Shown: one piece after another, positions 44,166 through 53,750 of the stretch
Position numbering within the stretch: position 1 is the stretch's first letter
Layout: each line of letters begins with the position of its first letter
From: Siminovitchia terrae
GTDB lineage: Bacteria; Bacillota; Bacilli; Bacillales; Bacillaceae_C
Assembly (NCBI RefSeq): GCF_003605405.2
Contig: NZ_QYTW02000001.1
Coordinates: 442,367 to 506,366, forward strand
Reading direction: 5' to 3'
Length of the DNA: 64,000 bases
Notes under the pieces: model-generated
What the model was told of the DNA's origin: nothing
Databases searched by the model: none
What the model saw: only the letters and a program-made list of their open reading frames with translations
Made by a program: the position numbers and the translations under genes

Positions 44166-45203
44166 TTAAGCAGTTGCTTTTTTACTCTCTACGCTTTGTA
44201 GGAAAACAGCTCCTATTATGATTAATCCTTTTATAACTTGTTGAGGGTAATCAGGAACACTTAATAGGTTCATAATGTTTCCGATGAGCACAAGTATCAA
44301 AACACCAATGACTGTATTTATTACAGTCCCCCTACCACCTGCAAGACTTGCTCCTCCAATAACACACGCCGCGATAGCATCAAGTTCTAAGCCTACTCCG
44401 GTTACGGGCACTCCCACACCGGAACGGGATGTCACTATTATTCCAGCTATTGCACTTAACATTCCACATACCGCATATGCAAAAAACTTGTATTTCTTTG
44501 GATTGATGCCAGCGAACAGAACAGCCGTTTCATTACTTCCTGTAGCGATTAATAAGCGTCCTAGTGCGGTATATTTCATTAACAAATAAAATATTAATAC
44601 AACAACAATACCTAAGAGGATTGGCCAAGCAATTCCAAGAAGTGGCATTGATTTACTTCCAAAACTACTTAAAATCTGAGTCGATGATTGTTCTAATGGG
44701 AGCCTTACGGGTTGTCCATTCGTTAACATATATGAAATCCCTCTTGCCATCGTCATCATCGCAAGCGTCACCACAAAAGGTGCCATCCCACTGTATGAAA
44801 CTAAAAGACCTGACACAGAGCCAAGCGCCAATCCAACAGCAGCAGAAATCAATATTGCTAAAAGCAAACTGCTACTACTAGCAAATCCCCAGTTAGTTAA
44901 TGCAATACTTACTACCATACTGCCCAATGCAGCTACGGACCCTACTGAAAGATCAATTCCACCCGTAATAATAACGAGTAACATTCCAACACTAACAAGC
45001 AAAAGAGGTATACTCTGCCTTAATAGATTTGATATGTTTTGTGAGGTAAAAAAAACATCTGATAACAAACTTGATGAAACAATTAAAATTAGTAGCATCA
45101 GTACAACGTTATATTTTAATAAAAAATCTTTTATATGCATCCCTCTCATTCCATATTTTCCATAGTTCGGATTACTGGAAACATTTACATTATCGTTATT
45201 CAC
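44166..45203 (-). CDS. Sugar ABC transporter permease (RbsC-like)
   Basis: The 345-residue permease has 8-10 membrane segments. LLVSVGMLLVIITGGIDLSV, then GSVAALGSMV is the RbsC/XylH signature, followed by GSNETAVLFAGINPKKYKFF (cytoplasmic loop contacting the ATPase) and GGASLAGGRGTVINTVIGVL. It starts one base after the ATPase stop. It serves the LacI-controlled cluster. Confidence 0.92.
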   Translation of the reverse strand: MNNDNVNVSSNPNYGKYGMRGMHIKDFLLKYNVVLMLLILIVSSSLLSDVFFTSQNISNLLRQSIPLLLVSVGMLLVIITGGIDLSVGSVAALGSMVVSIALTNWGFASSSSLLLAILISAAVGLALGSVSGLLVSYSGMAPFVVTLAMMTMARGISYMLTNGQPVRLPLEQSSTQILSSFGSKSMPLLGIAWPILLGIVVVLIFYLLMKYTALGRLLIATGSNETAVLFAGINPKKYKFFAYAVCGMLSAIAGIIVTSRSGVGVPVTGVGLELDAIAACVIGGASLAGGRGTVINTVIGVLILVLIGNIMNLLSVPDYPQQVIKGLIIIGAVFLQSVESKKATA

Positions 45204-45204
45204 T

Positions 45205-46707
45205 TTACGACACCCCCATTGAAAACCTAATTAAATTCTGTTCGGTAAGTTCCTCTTTAGAAAGCTCACCCATAATTTCACCTTCGCGCATAACTAAGAC
45301 TCGGTCACACGTCCCAATAATCTCAGGCATTTCAGAGGAAACGATAATAATCGCTTTACCTTCCGCCGCTAATTGATTTATTACTTCATACATTCCAACT
45401 TTTGCTGCTACATCAACACCACGAGTTGGTTCATCTAAGATCAAAACTTTACTATCGGTATTAAGCCATTTCATTAGTGCGACTTTCTGTTGATTTCCAC
45501 CCGATAAATTTGACACTTTACTGTCTATCGATGCTGTCTTCACACCAAGTTTACTAACCAAATCATTGACGCTAGCATTTTCTTTTCGTTTGTTAATCCA
45601 ACCAAAGAAATTAGTGAAATTTTTAAGGGCGCTTAGGGTAGCATTGTTTTTTACCGACATATTCAATAATACCCCTTGGCTTTTACGATCTTCCGGCAAC
45701 ATAGCGATACCACATTCTACTGCTTGTTTTGGTGTTTTTATCGTTAAAGGCTTATTATGCAGGTATACTTTTCCAGAATCCTTTTTATCTATACCAAATA
45801 TCGCCCTCATCGTCTCGGTCCGTCCCGCACCGATTAGCCCGCTTAATCCCAAAACCTCCCCTGCTCTCACTTCAAAAGTAATATTCTTAAATAGATTTCC
45901 ACTAGTAAGCTTTTCAACTTTCAAAACTACTTCGCCAATACTATTTTTCCTTTTCAAATAAAATTCTTCCAAATCTCTTCCTATCATCAAGTTAACCAGA
46001 GTATTCTTGTCAATATCTTTAACATTAACTGTGCTGACGTTATTACCATCTCTCAGAACAGTTATTCTATCGCACATTCTAAAAATTTCTTCCAGTCTAT
46101 GCGATATGTAAATAATACAAACGCCTTTTTTCTTTAGGTTATCAATAAGTTGAAACAACTTTTCTACTTCTTTAGTAGTGAGCACGGCAGTAGGTTCATC
46201 CAATACGAGTACAGTCGAGTTTCTCGAAAGCGCTTTACATATTTCAACTACTTGTTGATATGCTACAGAGAGCTTTGATACAGGCATCTCTACATCAATA
46301 TCGCCAAAACCTAGTTGCTCCAAGAGTTCACTCGCTTTTGCACAAAGTTCTCGCCAACTTATTATCACTTTTCCGCTTCCTAGGTTGTCGATGAAAATAT
46401 TCTCCGCAACAGTAAGATCCTTAGCAAGGGCAAATTCTTGATATATTACTGAAATCCCTTGATCACGCCCATCTTTAGGGTGAATAATGTTTACTTTTTC
46501 ACCCTTAATAAAAATTTCACCTTCATCTTTTTGATAAGCTCCAGATAAAATCTTCATCAGGGTTGATTTACCTGCACCATTTTCCCCCATTAAACAATGA
46601 ACTTCTCCAGCCCGAGCACTAAAGTTCACCTTGTTCAAGACGCTCAATCTACCGAAACTTTTGCTTATACCAAGCATCTCTACTTGGTTAATAGGTTCTT
46701 TCTTCAT
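45205..46707 (-). CDS. Sugar ABC transporter ATP-binding protein (RbsA-like, duplicated)
   Basis: The 500-residue protein has two nucleotide-binding domains. The first has GENGAGKSTLMKILSGAYQK and LDEPTAVLTTKEVEKLF. The second has GLIGAGRTETMRAIFG (degenerate Walker A), LSGGNQQKVALMKWLNTDSK and LDEPTRGVDVAAK. This is the RbsA/XylG/MglA layout. It pairs with the adjacent permease and binding protein. Confidence 0.94.
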   Translation of the reverse strand: MKKEPINQVEMLGISKSFGRLSVLNKVNFSARAGEVHCLMGENGAGKSTLMKILSGAYQKDEGEIFIKGEKVNIIHPKDGRDQGISVIYQEFALAKDLTVAENIFIDNLGSGKVIISWRELCAKASELLEQLGFGDIDVEMPVSKLSVAYQQVVEICKALSRNSTVLVLDEPTAVLTTKEVEKLFQLIDNLKKKGVCIIYISHRLEEIFRMCDRITVLRDGNNVSTVNVKDIDKNTLVNLMIGRDLEEFYLKRKNSIGEVVLKVEKLTSGNLFKNITFEVRAGEVLGLSGLIGAGRTETMRAIFGIDKKDSGKVYLHNKPLTIKTPKQAVECGIAMLPEDRKSQGVLLNMSVKNNATLSALKNFTNFFGWINKRKENASVNDLVSKLGVKTASIDSKVSNLSGGNQQKVALMKWLNTDSKVLILDEPTRGVDVAAKVGMYEVINQLAAEGKAIIIVSSEMPEIIGTCDRVLVMREGEIMGELSKEELTEQNLIRFSMGVS

Positions 46708-46722
46708 ATCTTCACCTCTTAT

Positions 46723-46761
46723 CCATAAGTCCCCAAGCTCAAGACATTTGGAGACTTATGG
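46723..46761 (-). terminator. Hairpin between binding-protein and ATPase genes
   Basis: CCATAAGTC pairs with GACTTATGG around a 21-base loop. There is no strong T run. It is placed like the livK-livH hairpin and may stabilise the binding-protein mRNA or attenuate downstream genes. Confidence 0.55.
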
Positions 46762-46778
46762 CGTTTATTGTTGAAAAT

Positions 46779-48080
46779 TCACTCTAATTCGTCAAGCACT
46801 TCTTTAACCGTCTTAAATTCTAGTGGCTTATATTTAAAGAATGGATTTGATTTATCAGGGTCATAATACTCATCAACATTTTCCTTTACAATCGCTGCAG
46901 CCTCCAAATGTGTCTCCAAAGGTAAATTGTTTGCATCAAAGTCTTCTTCAAAAATCTTATAAATTAAATTAATAGCTTCTTCTCCTAATTGCTTGGAGTT
47001 GTATGGGCCCGTCACAAGTAAATCTCCGCTCTTTATGTATTCAAGAGCTTCTCTGGCACCATCCGAAGCACTCGCAACAAGAATTTCACCTTTTTTGTCA
47101 GCGTTTTCAATTGCTTTAATTGCACCCATTCCCATCCAATCATTGTCGGCAAGAATAATGTTAATACTTGAGGCATGTGCTACAAGAAGATCTTCAGCAG
47201 CTGCAAGACCACCTTCTTCCGTCCAATTTCCAGTACCTGCTCCGCGAACTGAAAACTTAACCTCTGGATATTCAAAACTACCCTTCTTTTTAAGCTCTTC
47301 AAATAATTTGTAGCCTTCGAGCATTGCATCTTCCTTCGACATACTCCCACCCATACGTTCGTGTATTATCCCGCCGATCATTCCATTCAAACGACTCTCG
47401 GATGTAGAATTACCCATAACGCCTATAATCATAGCCGCATTGATTTCTTCATCATCTCCATATTGGGTAGCGACGTATTTTCCTGCTTCAAAACCATTTA
47501 AATAAACGCTCGAAGTTATAGTTGTAATAACTGGTGCCGAAGCATCTGGAGCAGAACCTACAGTAATAACTGGAATCCCCGCATCAACAGCACGTTGTAT
47601 ACCGGAAACAACTCCTAAGATATCTGTAGGGTCAACAACAATTATGTCAACACCCTGTGCTATAAAAGAATCGATATGTTGACTCTGTTGTTCAACACTA
47701 CTATCTGCAACTTGTACTTTTAAATCATACCCATACTTTTTAGCTGTTTTGGTAGCGGCGTCAATAAGCTCCACAAACCATGGATTTCCGGAAGTAATTT
47801 CTGTCCAGCCAATCACAATCTTATTGCGATCCTTTGGAGTTTTCGGCAAAGCCTTATCGATATTGGTACGTTCCTCCATATACGGATTTACAACTCCTGA
47901 AAGTGACTGCTTGGGCAAAAGTTTATATATTTCATGAACATCTGGATTTCCAGTTCCTGAACTACTTTCACTGTTTCCTCCGGATTTAGCATTTGAAGAA
48001 TCTTCATCTACGGAACAACCTACTAGCAAGATTGAAAGAGACATTCCGAGTACAGTCAGAAAAGCAACTAGTCTTCTCAT
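46779..48080 (-). CDS. Sugar-binding lipoprotein (Peripla_BP_4, RbsB-like)
   Basis: The 433-residue protein has a lipoprotein signal (LVAFLTVLGMSLSILLVGC), a Ser/Gly linker and an extra segment of about 60 residues (VHEIYKLLPKQSLSGVVNPY) before the binding fold KIVIGWTEITSGNPWFVELI. The fold contains FIAQGVDIIVVDPTD and ILADNDWMGMGAIKAIENAD. It is longer than RbsB (about 300 residues). The ligand is an unknown sugar or polyol. The promoter and a LacI-type operator lie about 120-160 bases upstream. Confidence 0.9.
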   Translation of the reverse strand: MRRLVAFLTVLGMSLSILLVGCSVDEDSSNAKSGGNSESSSGTGNPDVHEIYKLLPKQSLSGVVNPYMEERTNIDKALPKTPKDRNKIVIGWTEITSGNPWFVELIDAATKTAKKYGYDLKVQVADSSVEQQSQHIDSFIAQGVDIIVVDPTDILGVVSGIQRAVDAGIPVITVGSAPDASAPVITTITSSVYLNGFEAGKYVATQYGDDEEINAAMIIGVMGNSTSESRLNGMIGGIIHERMGGSMSKEDAMLEGYKLFEELKKKGSFEYPEVKFSVRGAGTGNWTEEGGLAAAEDLLVAHASSINIILADNDWMGMGAIKAIENADKKGEILVASASDGAREALEYIKSGDLLVTGPYNSKQLGEEAINLIYKIFEEDFDANNLPLETHLEAAAIVKENVDEYYDPDKSNPFFKYKPLEFKTVKEVLDELE

Positions 48081-48571
48081 AAAATTTCCACTCCCCAGTA
48101 TTTTTTATAAGGTAAATATTAATCACGAAATGAAACCGCTTCGATTTCCCCTTAAGAAAATGTTTTTCCTGTATTCGTGTTTTCCTCCTAATTTGATTAA
48201 CCGCTTACCCTAATATACTTTAGTATTTTAGAATAGTCAATATAATCCAGTACTTTTTAATTATCACTATAATTCAATTGGTCTATCCATAAATACGTGT
48301 AGTGTATGTGTTTCATAAAAATCAGGTCAATTTCTGGTTGATTTCTATAAACTTTCTGCCCCCTTAGGTAATCGCTTAACTTAATTATATAAATTACCAT
48401 AGTGGTAGTATAAATAGAATACACATTTCATATACTTTTCTATTAAATAATTATCATTTATCCTACGATTCAAGTACGACCTGAAATGTAAACATAGATA
48501 AGGGGATTTAAGCAAAATTAGTCTACCAATTTTCTATTGGAATAAGGAGAAACGATAGCATCATCTATCTT
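48081..48571 (-). promoter_or_regulatory. Transporter-operon promoter with LacI-type operators
   Basis: On the minus strand TTGACT (48235-48240) and TATATT (48212-48217) are 17 bases apart. TAAGCGGTTAA (48197-48207) follows at about +4, the repressor position. A second half-matching site, TTAAGCGATTACC (about 48367-48379), lies upstream, and AAACCGCTTCG (48133-48143) downstream. No gene lies in this 491-bp gap. Confidence 0.75.
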
Positions 48572-49465
48572 CTAACGCCGAGTAAGTTTTTCCTTATGCT
48601 CTTTTGTGTCTACAGTTTCCGAGCTTCCAAATTCGCGCATCTTCCCAATTACAGTTGCTTTTATTGCTTCGCGCATCGGTCCTAAATACTTACGCGGATC
48701 ATAAACTTCAGAATCTGTCATAAGCGATTCACGAACTGCTTTCGTTCCTTCAATTTGATTTTCTGTATTCACATTTATTTTGGAGGTCCCTAATGAAATT
48801 GCACGTTGAATGTCTTTAACAGGAATACCTGTCCCACCATGTAATACTAGAGGTAAACCAGATTGTTTCGAGATTATTTCCATTTCTTTGAAACCAATAT
48901 TTGGTTCTCCTTTATAAGGTCCATGAACCGAACCAAGCGCTGGGGCAAGGCAGTCAATGTTAGTGCTATCTACAATTTCTTTACATTCTTGTGGATCTGC
49001 ATAAATAACACCATCTGCAATTACATCATCTTCTTGACCACCAACAACACCCAATTCAGCTTCTACGGAAACCCCGCGTGCATGAGCATACGCTACAACT
49101 TCATTCGTTAATTTAATATTTTCTTCAAGTGGCTTAGAAGAAGCGTCAATCATGACGGAGGTGAAGCCCGCATCAATTGCTTCTTTACATTTTTCAAAAC
49201 TTGACCCATGATCCAAATGAATCGCTACAGGTACTGTCGTTTTATATTCATGTATAAGCCCTTTCACCATATTTACAACAACTGTAAATCCACCCATATA
49301 ACGGGCTGCCCCTTCCGATACGCCAAGAATAACAGGAGATTTCTCTTCTTCCGCGGCTTGTAAAATTGCTTGAGTGTATTCTAAATTATTCAGGTTAAAT
49401 TGACCGATTGCATACCCTTCTTTTTTTCCTTTAATCAACATTTCTTTCATTGACACTAATGCCAT
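48572..49465 (-). CDS. fba: Class II fructose-bisphosphate / ketose-bisphosphate aldolase
   Basis: The 297-residue zinc aldolase has [20 protein letters not shown] (metal His 83 and 86), [30 protein letters not shown] and [18 protein letters not shown]. It cleaves fructose, tagatose or sedoheptulose bisphosphate to DHAP and an aldehyde. It follows the split transketolase genes, separated by a dehydrogenase fragment, and probably shares their transcript. With the PFK-like kinase it could process C6 or C7 ketose phosphates. Confidence 0.9.
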   Translation of the reverse strand: MALVSMKEMLIKGKKEGYAIGQFNLNNLEYTQAILQAAEEEKSPVILGVSEGAARYMGGFTVVVNMVKGLIHEYKTTVPVAIHLDHGSSFEKCKEAIDAGFTSVMIDASSKPLEENIKLTNEVVAYAHARGVSVEAELGVVGGQEDDVIADGVIYADPQECKEIVDSTNIDCLAPALGSVHGPYKGEPNIGFKEMEIISKQSGLPLVLHGGTGIPVKDIQRAISLGTSKINVNTENQIEGTKAVRESLMTDSEVYDPRKYLGPMREAIKATVIGKMREFGSSETVDTKEHKEKLTRR

Positions 49466-49579
49466 CTGAAATTCCCCCTCGGACTAATAAAAACAGGTAT
49501 TTTATTTGGGAGTCACCAGTCGGATTTAAGTGTGACCCGGTTCCTTTTTCAAACACTTCTGATCCAATGCCATTTGGAG

Positions 49580-49765
49580 TTATTTTTCTAAATTGACGTA
49601 AACTGTAATTGTTTCAACGAGTTCTTGAATGGCATATATCGGTCCTTTATTACCGTTCCCGCTGTCTTTAACACCACCATAAGGCATCTGATCTATTCGG
49701 TAACAATAAGTGTCGTTAATGACGACGCCCCATCCTGCAAGCAAATAAAGAATGCGATACGATAA
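49580..49765 (-). pseudogene. 3' fragment of an aldehyde dehydrogenase
   Basis: The frame reads LAGWGVVINDTYCYRIDQMP, then YGGVKDSGNGNKGPIYAIQE and LVETITVYVNLEK plus stop. QMPYGGVKDSG-x-G-x-x-G is the C-terminal signature of aldehyde dehydrogenases. It differs from the intact enzyme at 42680. No 5' part is present, as it abuts the transketolase gene. Confidence 0.7.
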
Positions 49766-49808
49766 ACACTCATATATTCAACACGTATCGTCCTAGTTTT
49801 AATTTAAA

Positions 49809-50762
49809 TTACTTATTTTTTATCGCTACTTTTACCGCTTTGACAATATGACGTGTTGAAATTTCGTACTTCTCCAGCATTTCTTCGTTCGGACCTGACT
49901 CGGAGTTCCGATCCTTTACGCCTACGCGAAGCATTGGTACAGGCTTTTCCTCTACAAGCACTTCAGCTACGGCACTACCAAGGCCGCCGTATATGCTATG
50001 CTCTTCAGCTGTCACGATAACCCCTGTCATTTCAGCGGCTTTAATGATTGCTTCTTTATCGAGCGGCTTTATTGTAGGCATGTGAACGACTGCGACTGAA
50101 ACCCCTTCTGCGTCAAGTTGTTCAGCTGCCTCGAGTGAACGGCTTGTCTGTGTTCCGGTTGAGATAATTGTAATATCTGTTCCTTCTTTTAACGTGACTG
50201 CTTTTCCAATTTCAAAATTATAATCTTCTTCAAAAATAACTGGATATGGATCACGAGCCAGTCGTATATAGACCGGTCCTTCATGTTGATGAGCAACTTC
50301 CATCATCTTCTTGACTTCCACACTGTCCGCCGGAGCTAACACAACCATATTGACTAACGTACGGAAAATAGCAATATCCTCCAATGCCTGATGTGTTTTT
50401 CCAGTCAATCCAGTCAATATGCCGCTGTATGCTCCAACCATTTTGACATTTAAATTGGGCTGCGCAATTTGAACTTGTATTTGATCAATCCCCCGTTTAG
50501 ATAGAAATGCAGCAAATGTCGTCGCCCAAGGTTGTACACCGGTTGATGCAAGTCCCGCAGCTACACTCATCATATTTTGCTCTGCAATACCCATCTGTAA
50601 AAACTTTTCCGGATTTTTCATAGCTACCCTATCAACTTTTGTAGAGTTTGCTAAATCACCGTCAAGCGCGTACACTTTTTCGTCTTCTATAGATAATTGT
50701 AATAATGTTTCTCCAAATACATCTCTCATTGATTCTTTTTTTATTAATTGTATATTTTTCAT
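49809..50762 (-). CDS. Transketolase, C-terminal subunit (split enzyme)
   Basis: The 317-residue protein carries the pyrimidine-binding and C-terminal domains. KFLQMGIAEQNMMSVAAGLA contains the Glu that activates thiamine diphosphate. GILTGLTGKTHQALEDIAIF and GPVYIRLARDPYPV follow. It overlaps the N-terminal subunit gene by one base (50762), so a tight 1:1 complex is expected. Split transketolases of this type occur in catabolic operons of Firmicutes. Confidence 0.94.
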   Translation of the reverse strand: MKNIQLIKKESMRDVFGETLLQLSIEDEKVYALDGDLANSTKVDRVAMKNPEKFLQMGIAEQNMMSVAAGLASTGVQPWATTFAAFLSKRGIDQIQVQIAQPNLNVKMVGAYSGILTGLTGKTHQALEDIAIFRTLVNMVVLAPADSVEVKKMMEVAHQHEGPVYIRLARDPYPVIFEEDYNFEIGKAVTLKEGTDITIISTGTQTSRSLEAAEQLDAEGVSVAVVHMPTIKPLDKEAIIKAAEMTGVIVTAEEHSIYGGLGSAVAEVLVEEKPVPMLRVGVKDRNSESGPNEEMLEKYEISTRHIVKAVKVAIKNK

Positions 50763-51616
50763 TATTTAACCCCCGTTTCAAGTTCCTGGATTGCATCATT
50801 TAACTCTTCATTTGTTGGAATACGTGAATGCCATAAATAAACATTCTCCATAAAAGAGACCCCTTTCCCTTTTATTGTATTTGCAATTATAATTGTTGGC
50901 TTTCCGCATATTTCAAGCGCTCGATTAAAGGCTATATTAATTTGTTCATGGTTATGTCCATCTACATTGATTACATTCCAACCGAAAGCTTCCCACCGTT
51001 TTTCAGGCTCAGTCACTGGACTTTCCCGCGTATCACCTTCACCATTCCAGCCATACTGTTGAAGTTTGTTATAGTCTAAAATAGCAACAAGATTGTCAAG
51101 TTTATATTTTGAAGCTACATCGGCTGCTTCCCATACTTGACCTTCCTGTGATTCACCATCACCAATCATGCAATATGTACGGAAATTCTTATTCTGAAGC
51201 TTTGCCCCCAGTGCAATTCCTACCGCTGCTGAAATTCCCATACCAAGCGATCCGGTTGACATATCAAGTCCTGGTAATGTATTCATATCGGGGTGTGCCT
51301 GCAAGCGAGAATTGAGCGAATCGAATGTTTTCAATTCTTCAATCGGCAAGAAGCCCCTCAATGCTAAAACAGAGTAAAGTCCAATTGCTGAATGTCCTTT
51401 CGATAAAACAAAACGGTCCCGATTTTCTCCTCGGGGATTTTTAGGATCAATGTTCATTTGGTTAAAATATAAATTGACAAGTATGTCAACTGCCGACATC
51501 GGGCCTCCAACATGCCCAGCCCCTGCATGGTGTACTGTCTCAATAATTAAACGTCTTGCTGCCAATGATTTTTTCTTTAAATCGTTTAGTTCTTCTTCAT
51601 TAAGTGCTAATGTCAT
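50762..51616 (-). CDS. Transketolase, N-terminal subunit (split enzyme)
   Basis: The 284-residue subunit carries the thiamine-diphosphate site. HHAGAGHVGGPMSAVDILVN is followed by RDRFVLSKGHSAIGLYSVLA, the GDGESQEGQVWEAADVASKY cofactor motif ending in LDYNKLQQYG, and IIANTIKGKGVSFME. It is the first gene of its unit, with the operator TTAAGCGCTTAA about 50 bases upstream. It transfers a two-carbon ketol unit; the donor in this pathway is not known. Confidence 0.94.
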   Translation of the reverse strand: MTLALNEEELNDLKKKSLAARRLIIETVHHAGAGHVGGPMSAVDILVNLYFNQMNIDPKNPRGENRDRFVLSKGHSAIGLYSVLALRGFLPIEELKTFDSLNSRLQAHPDMNTLPGLDMSTGSLGMGISAAVGIALGAKLQNKNFRTYCMIGDGESQEGQVWEAADVASKYKLDNLVAILDYNKLQQYGWNGEGDTRESPVTEPEKRWEAFGWNVINVDGHNHEQINIAFNRALEICGKPTIIIANTIKGKGVSFMENVYLWHSRIPTNEELNDAIQELETGVK

Positions 51617-51665
51617 TTTGAATTCCTCCTACTTACCTATTTAATATCCACTTATACTCACGAAG

Positions 51666-51677
51666 TTAAGCGCTTAA
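51666..51677 (-). promoter_or_regulatory. LacI-type operator upstream of transketolase
   Basis: TTAAGCGCTTAA is a perfect 12-bp palindrome within GTTAAGCGCTTAATCAAC. It matches the operators at 55926, 57328 and 48197. A hairpin AATAAGAGTA/TACTCTTATT (about 51687-51712) lies just upstream. Confidence 0.75.
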
Positions 51678-51767
51678 TCAACTTACGAAATAAGAGTAAA
51701 ATACTCTTATTGAAAGGCGAAATTTCTCCCTATCGAATTGATGATTTTCTGCAAAATACAAATTTGA

Positions 51768-52529
51768 TCATGCCGATACTAACCAACCACCGTCGATATA
51801 CAACGTTTGTCCGGTCATAAAATTAGATGCCTCAGACGCTAAGAAAATAGCTGCCCCTTTTAAATCCTGGTCAGTACCGGTTCTCTTCATTGGCGTCCTC
51901 ATCATCATCCATTCATTTTTTTGTTCATCCTTAAAAACAGGTGCTGTCATTTTAGTGGAAAAATAACCAGGTCCAATCGCATTTACATTAATTCCATTCT
52001 CTGCAAACTCGACAGCCATCGCTTTAGTTAATTGTGAAACCGCGCCTTTACTAGCTGCATATGCAGCCATATCTTTAAATCCTAGAACACTAGAAAGTGA
52101 AGCTACGTTGATTATTCTTCCGCTATTTTGTTTTTTCATATATGGAATCACAGCTTGGCATGCGAACATGGTTCCTTTCAAGTTAACGTCCATCACAAAA
52201 TCCCATTCTTCTTCTGTAAAGTCAAGGAACGAACGTCTTACATTTAAACCGGCTGCATTCACTAATATATCGACTGAACCTTGTTCTTTATTTACATTAG
52301 ATACAAAACTTGAAAAGTCGTTTTTATTTTGAATATCCAAAGCTTCATAAAAGCTCTTTCTTCCATAACTCTCAATTTCTTTTGAGACCTCAACTAATTC
52401 ATTTTCGCTTCTACTTGTAACTGCAACGTCTGCCCCCGCTTCTGCCAATGCCAAAGCCATTGACCGGCCCAAGCCTCTACCTCCACCTGTAACGATAGCT
52501 GTTTTTCCTTCTAGACTAAATAGTTTCAT
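51768..52529 (-). CDS. SDR-family oxidoreductase (KduD / gluconate 5-dehydrogenase-like)
   Basis: The 253-residue classical short-chain dehydrogenase has GGGRGLGRSMALALAEAGAD (cofactor), NAAGLNVRRSF, IINVASLSSVLG (Ser) and YAASKGAVSQLTKAMAVEFA (Tyr-x3-Lys), ending TGQTLYIDGGWL. It is close to 2-deoxy-gluconate 3-dehydrogenase and gluconate 5-dehydrogenase types. It probably interconverts a polyol or sugar acid and its keto form. It lies 27 bases after the upstream zinc dehydrogenase. Confidence 0.9.
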   Translation of the reverse strand: MKLFSLEGKTAIVTGGGRGLGRSMALALAEAGADVAVTSRSENELVEVSKEIESYGRKSFYEALDIQNKNDFSSFVSNVNKEQGSVDILVNAAGLNVRRSFLDFTEEEWDFVMDVNLKGTMFACQAVIPYMKKQNSGRIINVASLSSVLGFKDMAAYAASKGAVSQLTKAMAVEFAENGINVNAIGPGYFSTKMTAPVFKDEQKNEWMMMRTPMKRTGTDQDLKGAAIFLASEASNFMTGQTLYIDGGWLVSA

Positions 52530-52556
52530 TTATCTACAACTCCTATTTTTTATATT

Positions 52557-53549
52557 TTAACCACTTATCTTTAATAATGGCTTAAGGTTTTTTTGAGTTA
52601 ATGCTTCTTTAAAAGCACTTTCTACTTTATATAGTGGGTAAATCGTTATGAGCCCTAATAGTTCTTTTTGATATCGATTAATAATTTTCAATGCCTGATC
52701 ATACTCGTTGGACTTACAGCTATAAGTAGTTAATAGTCTTATTTCATTTCTAACTGCCAAGTTTAAAGGTATATTGATATCTTTTTCATACAATGCAACA
52801 AATACGAGGTCACCTCCTTTTTTCACGCGCTTGACACCGGATTCAGCACCCTTTGGTGAGCCAGAGCATTCAAATAAAACATCAACCTTTTCTACTGAAG
52901 GAGGTGATTCATTTTCGACATACGGTACCATTCCAAACAGTGATGCGTGAATCAAACGATTTTCTTTATCTTGTGAAAGTCCAGAAATAACCACGTTTGC
53001 TCCAATATTTTTACATACTAAACCGACTAAGAATCCAATTATTCCTGTTCCTTGTACCCAAACATTATCACCTTTTTTCACATGGCTCATTGTCTCTACA
53101 GCATGTATCGCAACTGACATAGGTTCTGCTAGTGCTGCCAAAATTGAGGGTACTTCAGCCGGTATCCGTTGCAATAATTCCGCTTTGCACTTCACATATT
53201 CAGCCATTCCACCATTAAAATGAAGACCCATTACTTCAACATCCACACAAATATTCGTTCTTCCATTACAGCAATTTTCACACTCACCGCAAAAGTAAAT
53301 TGCTTCCGCTACTACTCTTTCATTCTTTAAATCTTTATATTCTCCATTAAATGTTTCTACTACAATTCCCGAAATTTCATGTCCTAATATTCGTGGGAAT
53401 TCTACAAACTCATATCCTTTCGAGTTTTTATATGCATGTAAATCACTCCCACAAATACCACTGTATTCTACTTTTACAAGCACTTCTCCTGATTTTAGAA
53501 CAGGTTTAGGAATTTCCTTAATTTCTATTTTTTCGGGAACTTCAGTCAC
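52557..53549 (-). CDS. Zinc-dependent polyol/alcohol dehydrogenase with lost or non-ATG start
   Basis: The 330-residue enzyme contains SGICGSDLHAYKNSKGYEFV (catalytic Cys), FPRILGHEISG, CGECENCCNGRTNICVD (structural zinc) and VWVQGTGIIGFLVGLVCKNI. Homologs start a few residues before TEVPEKIEIKEIPKP. The codons before the GTG at 53549 read ATA-ATC-GCT-GCA-GTT, and the perfect AGGAGG (53573-53578) is 8 bases before that ATA. Initiation is either at ATA (53564), or at the GTG with poor spacing. It follows the 367-aa dehydrogenase by 200 bases. Confidence 0.82.
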   Translation of the reverse strand: MTEVPEKIEIKEIPKPVLKSGEVLVKVEYSGICGSDLHAYKNSKGYEFVEFPRILGHEISGIVVETFNGEYKDLKNERVVAEAIYFCGECENCCNGRTNICVDVEVMGLHFNGGMAEYVKCKAELLQRIPAEVPSILAALAEPMSVAIHAVETMSHVKKGDNVWVQGTGIIGFLVGLVCKNIGANVVISGLSQDKENRLIHASLFGMVPYVENESPPSVEKVDVLFECSGSPKGAESGVKRVKKGGDLVFVALYEKDINIPLNLAVRNEIRLLTTYSCKSNEYDQALKIINRYQKELLGLITIYPLYKVESAFKEALTQKNLKPLLKISG

Positions 53550-53750
53550 AACTGCAGCGATTATCCTTCTCTCCTCCTCGTATATTAGTAGTAAGATCTT
53601 TTAGTGAGGCATATATTAATGCTGCCTGCGAAAATTACCGATTGATGGGTTATTTTTTGGTTATTTTTCAAGACTGGCTTCAAGGAATATTGCTGGTTTA
53701 CAATACAACCTTGCATATCAGTTTTCGTAAAAAGAGTTGTTCAGTATTCC

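Noticed and set aside
51687-51712. Hairpin between the SDR and transketolase genes as a strong terminator
   Set aside because: The stem is AT-rich and followed by only a short, broken T run. It could equally be part of the promoter region, so it is not called separately.
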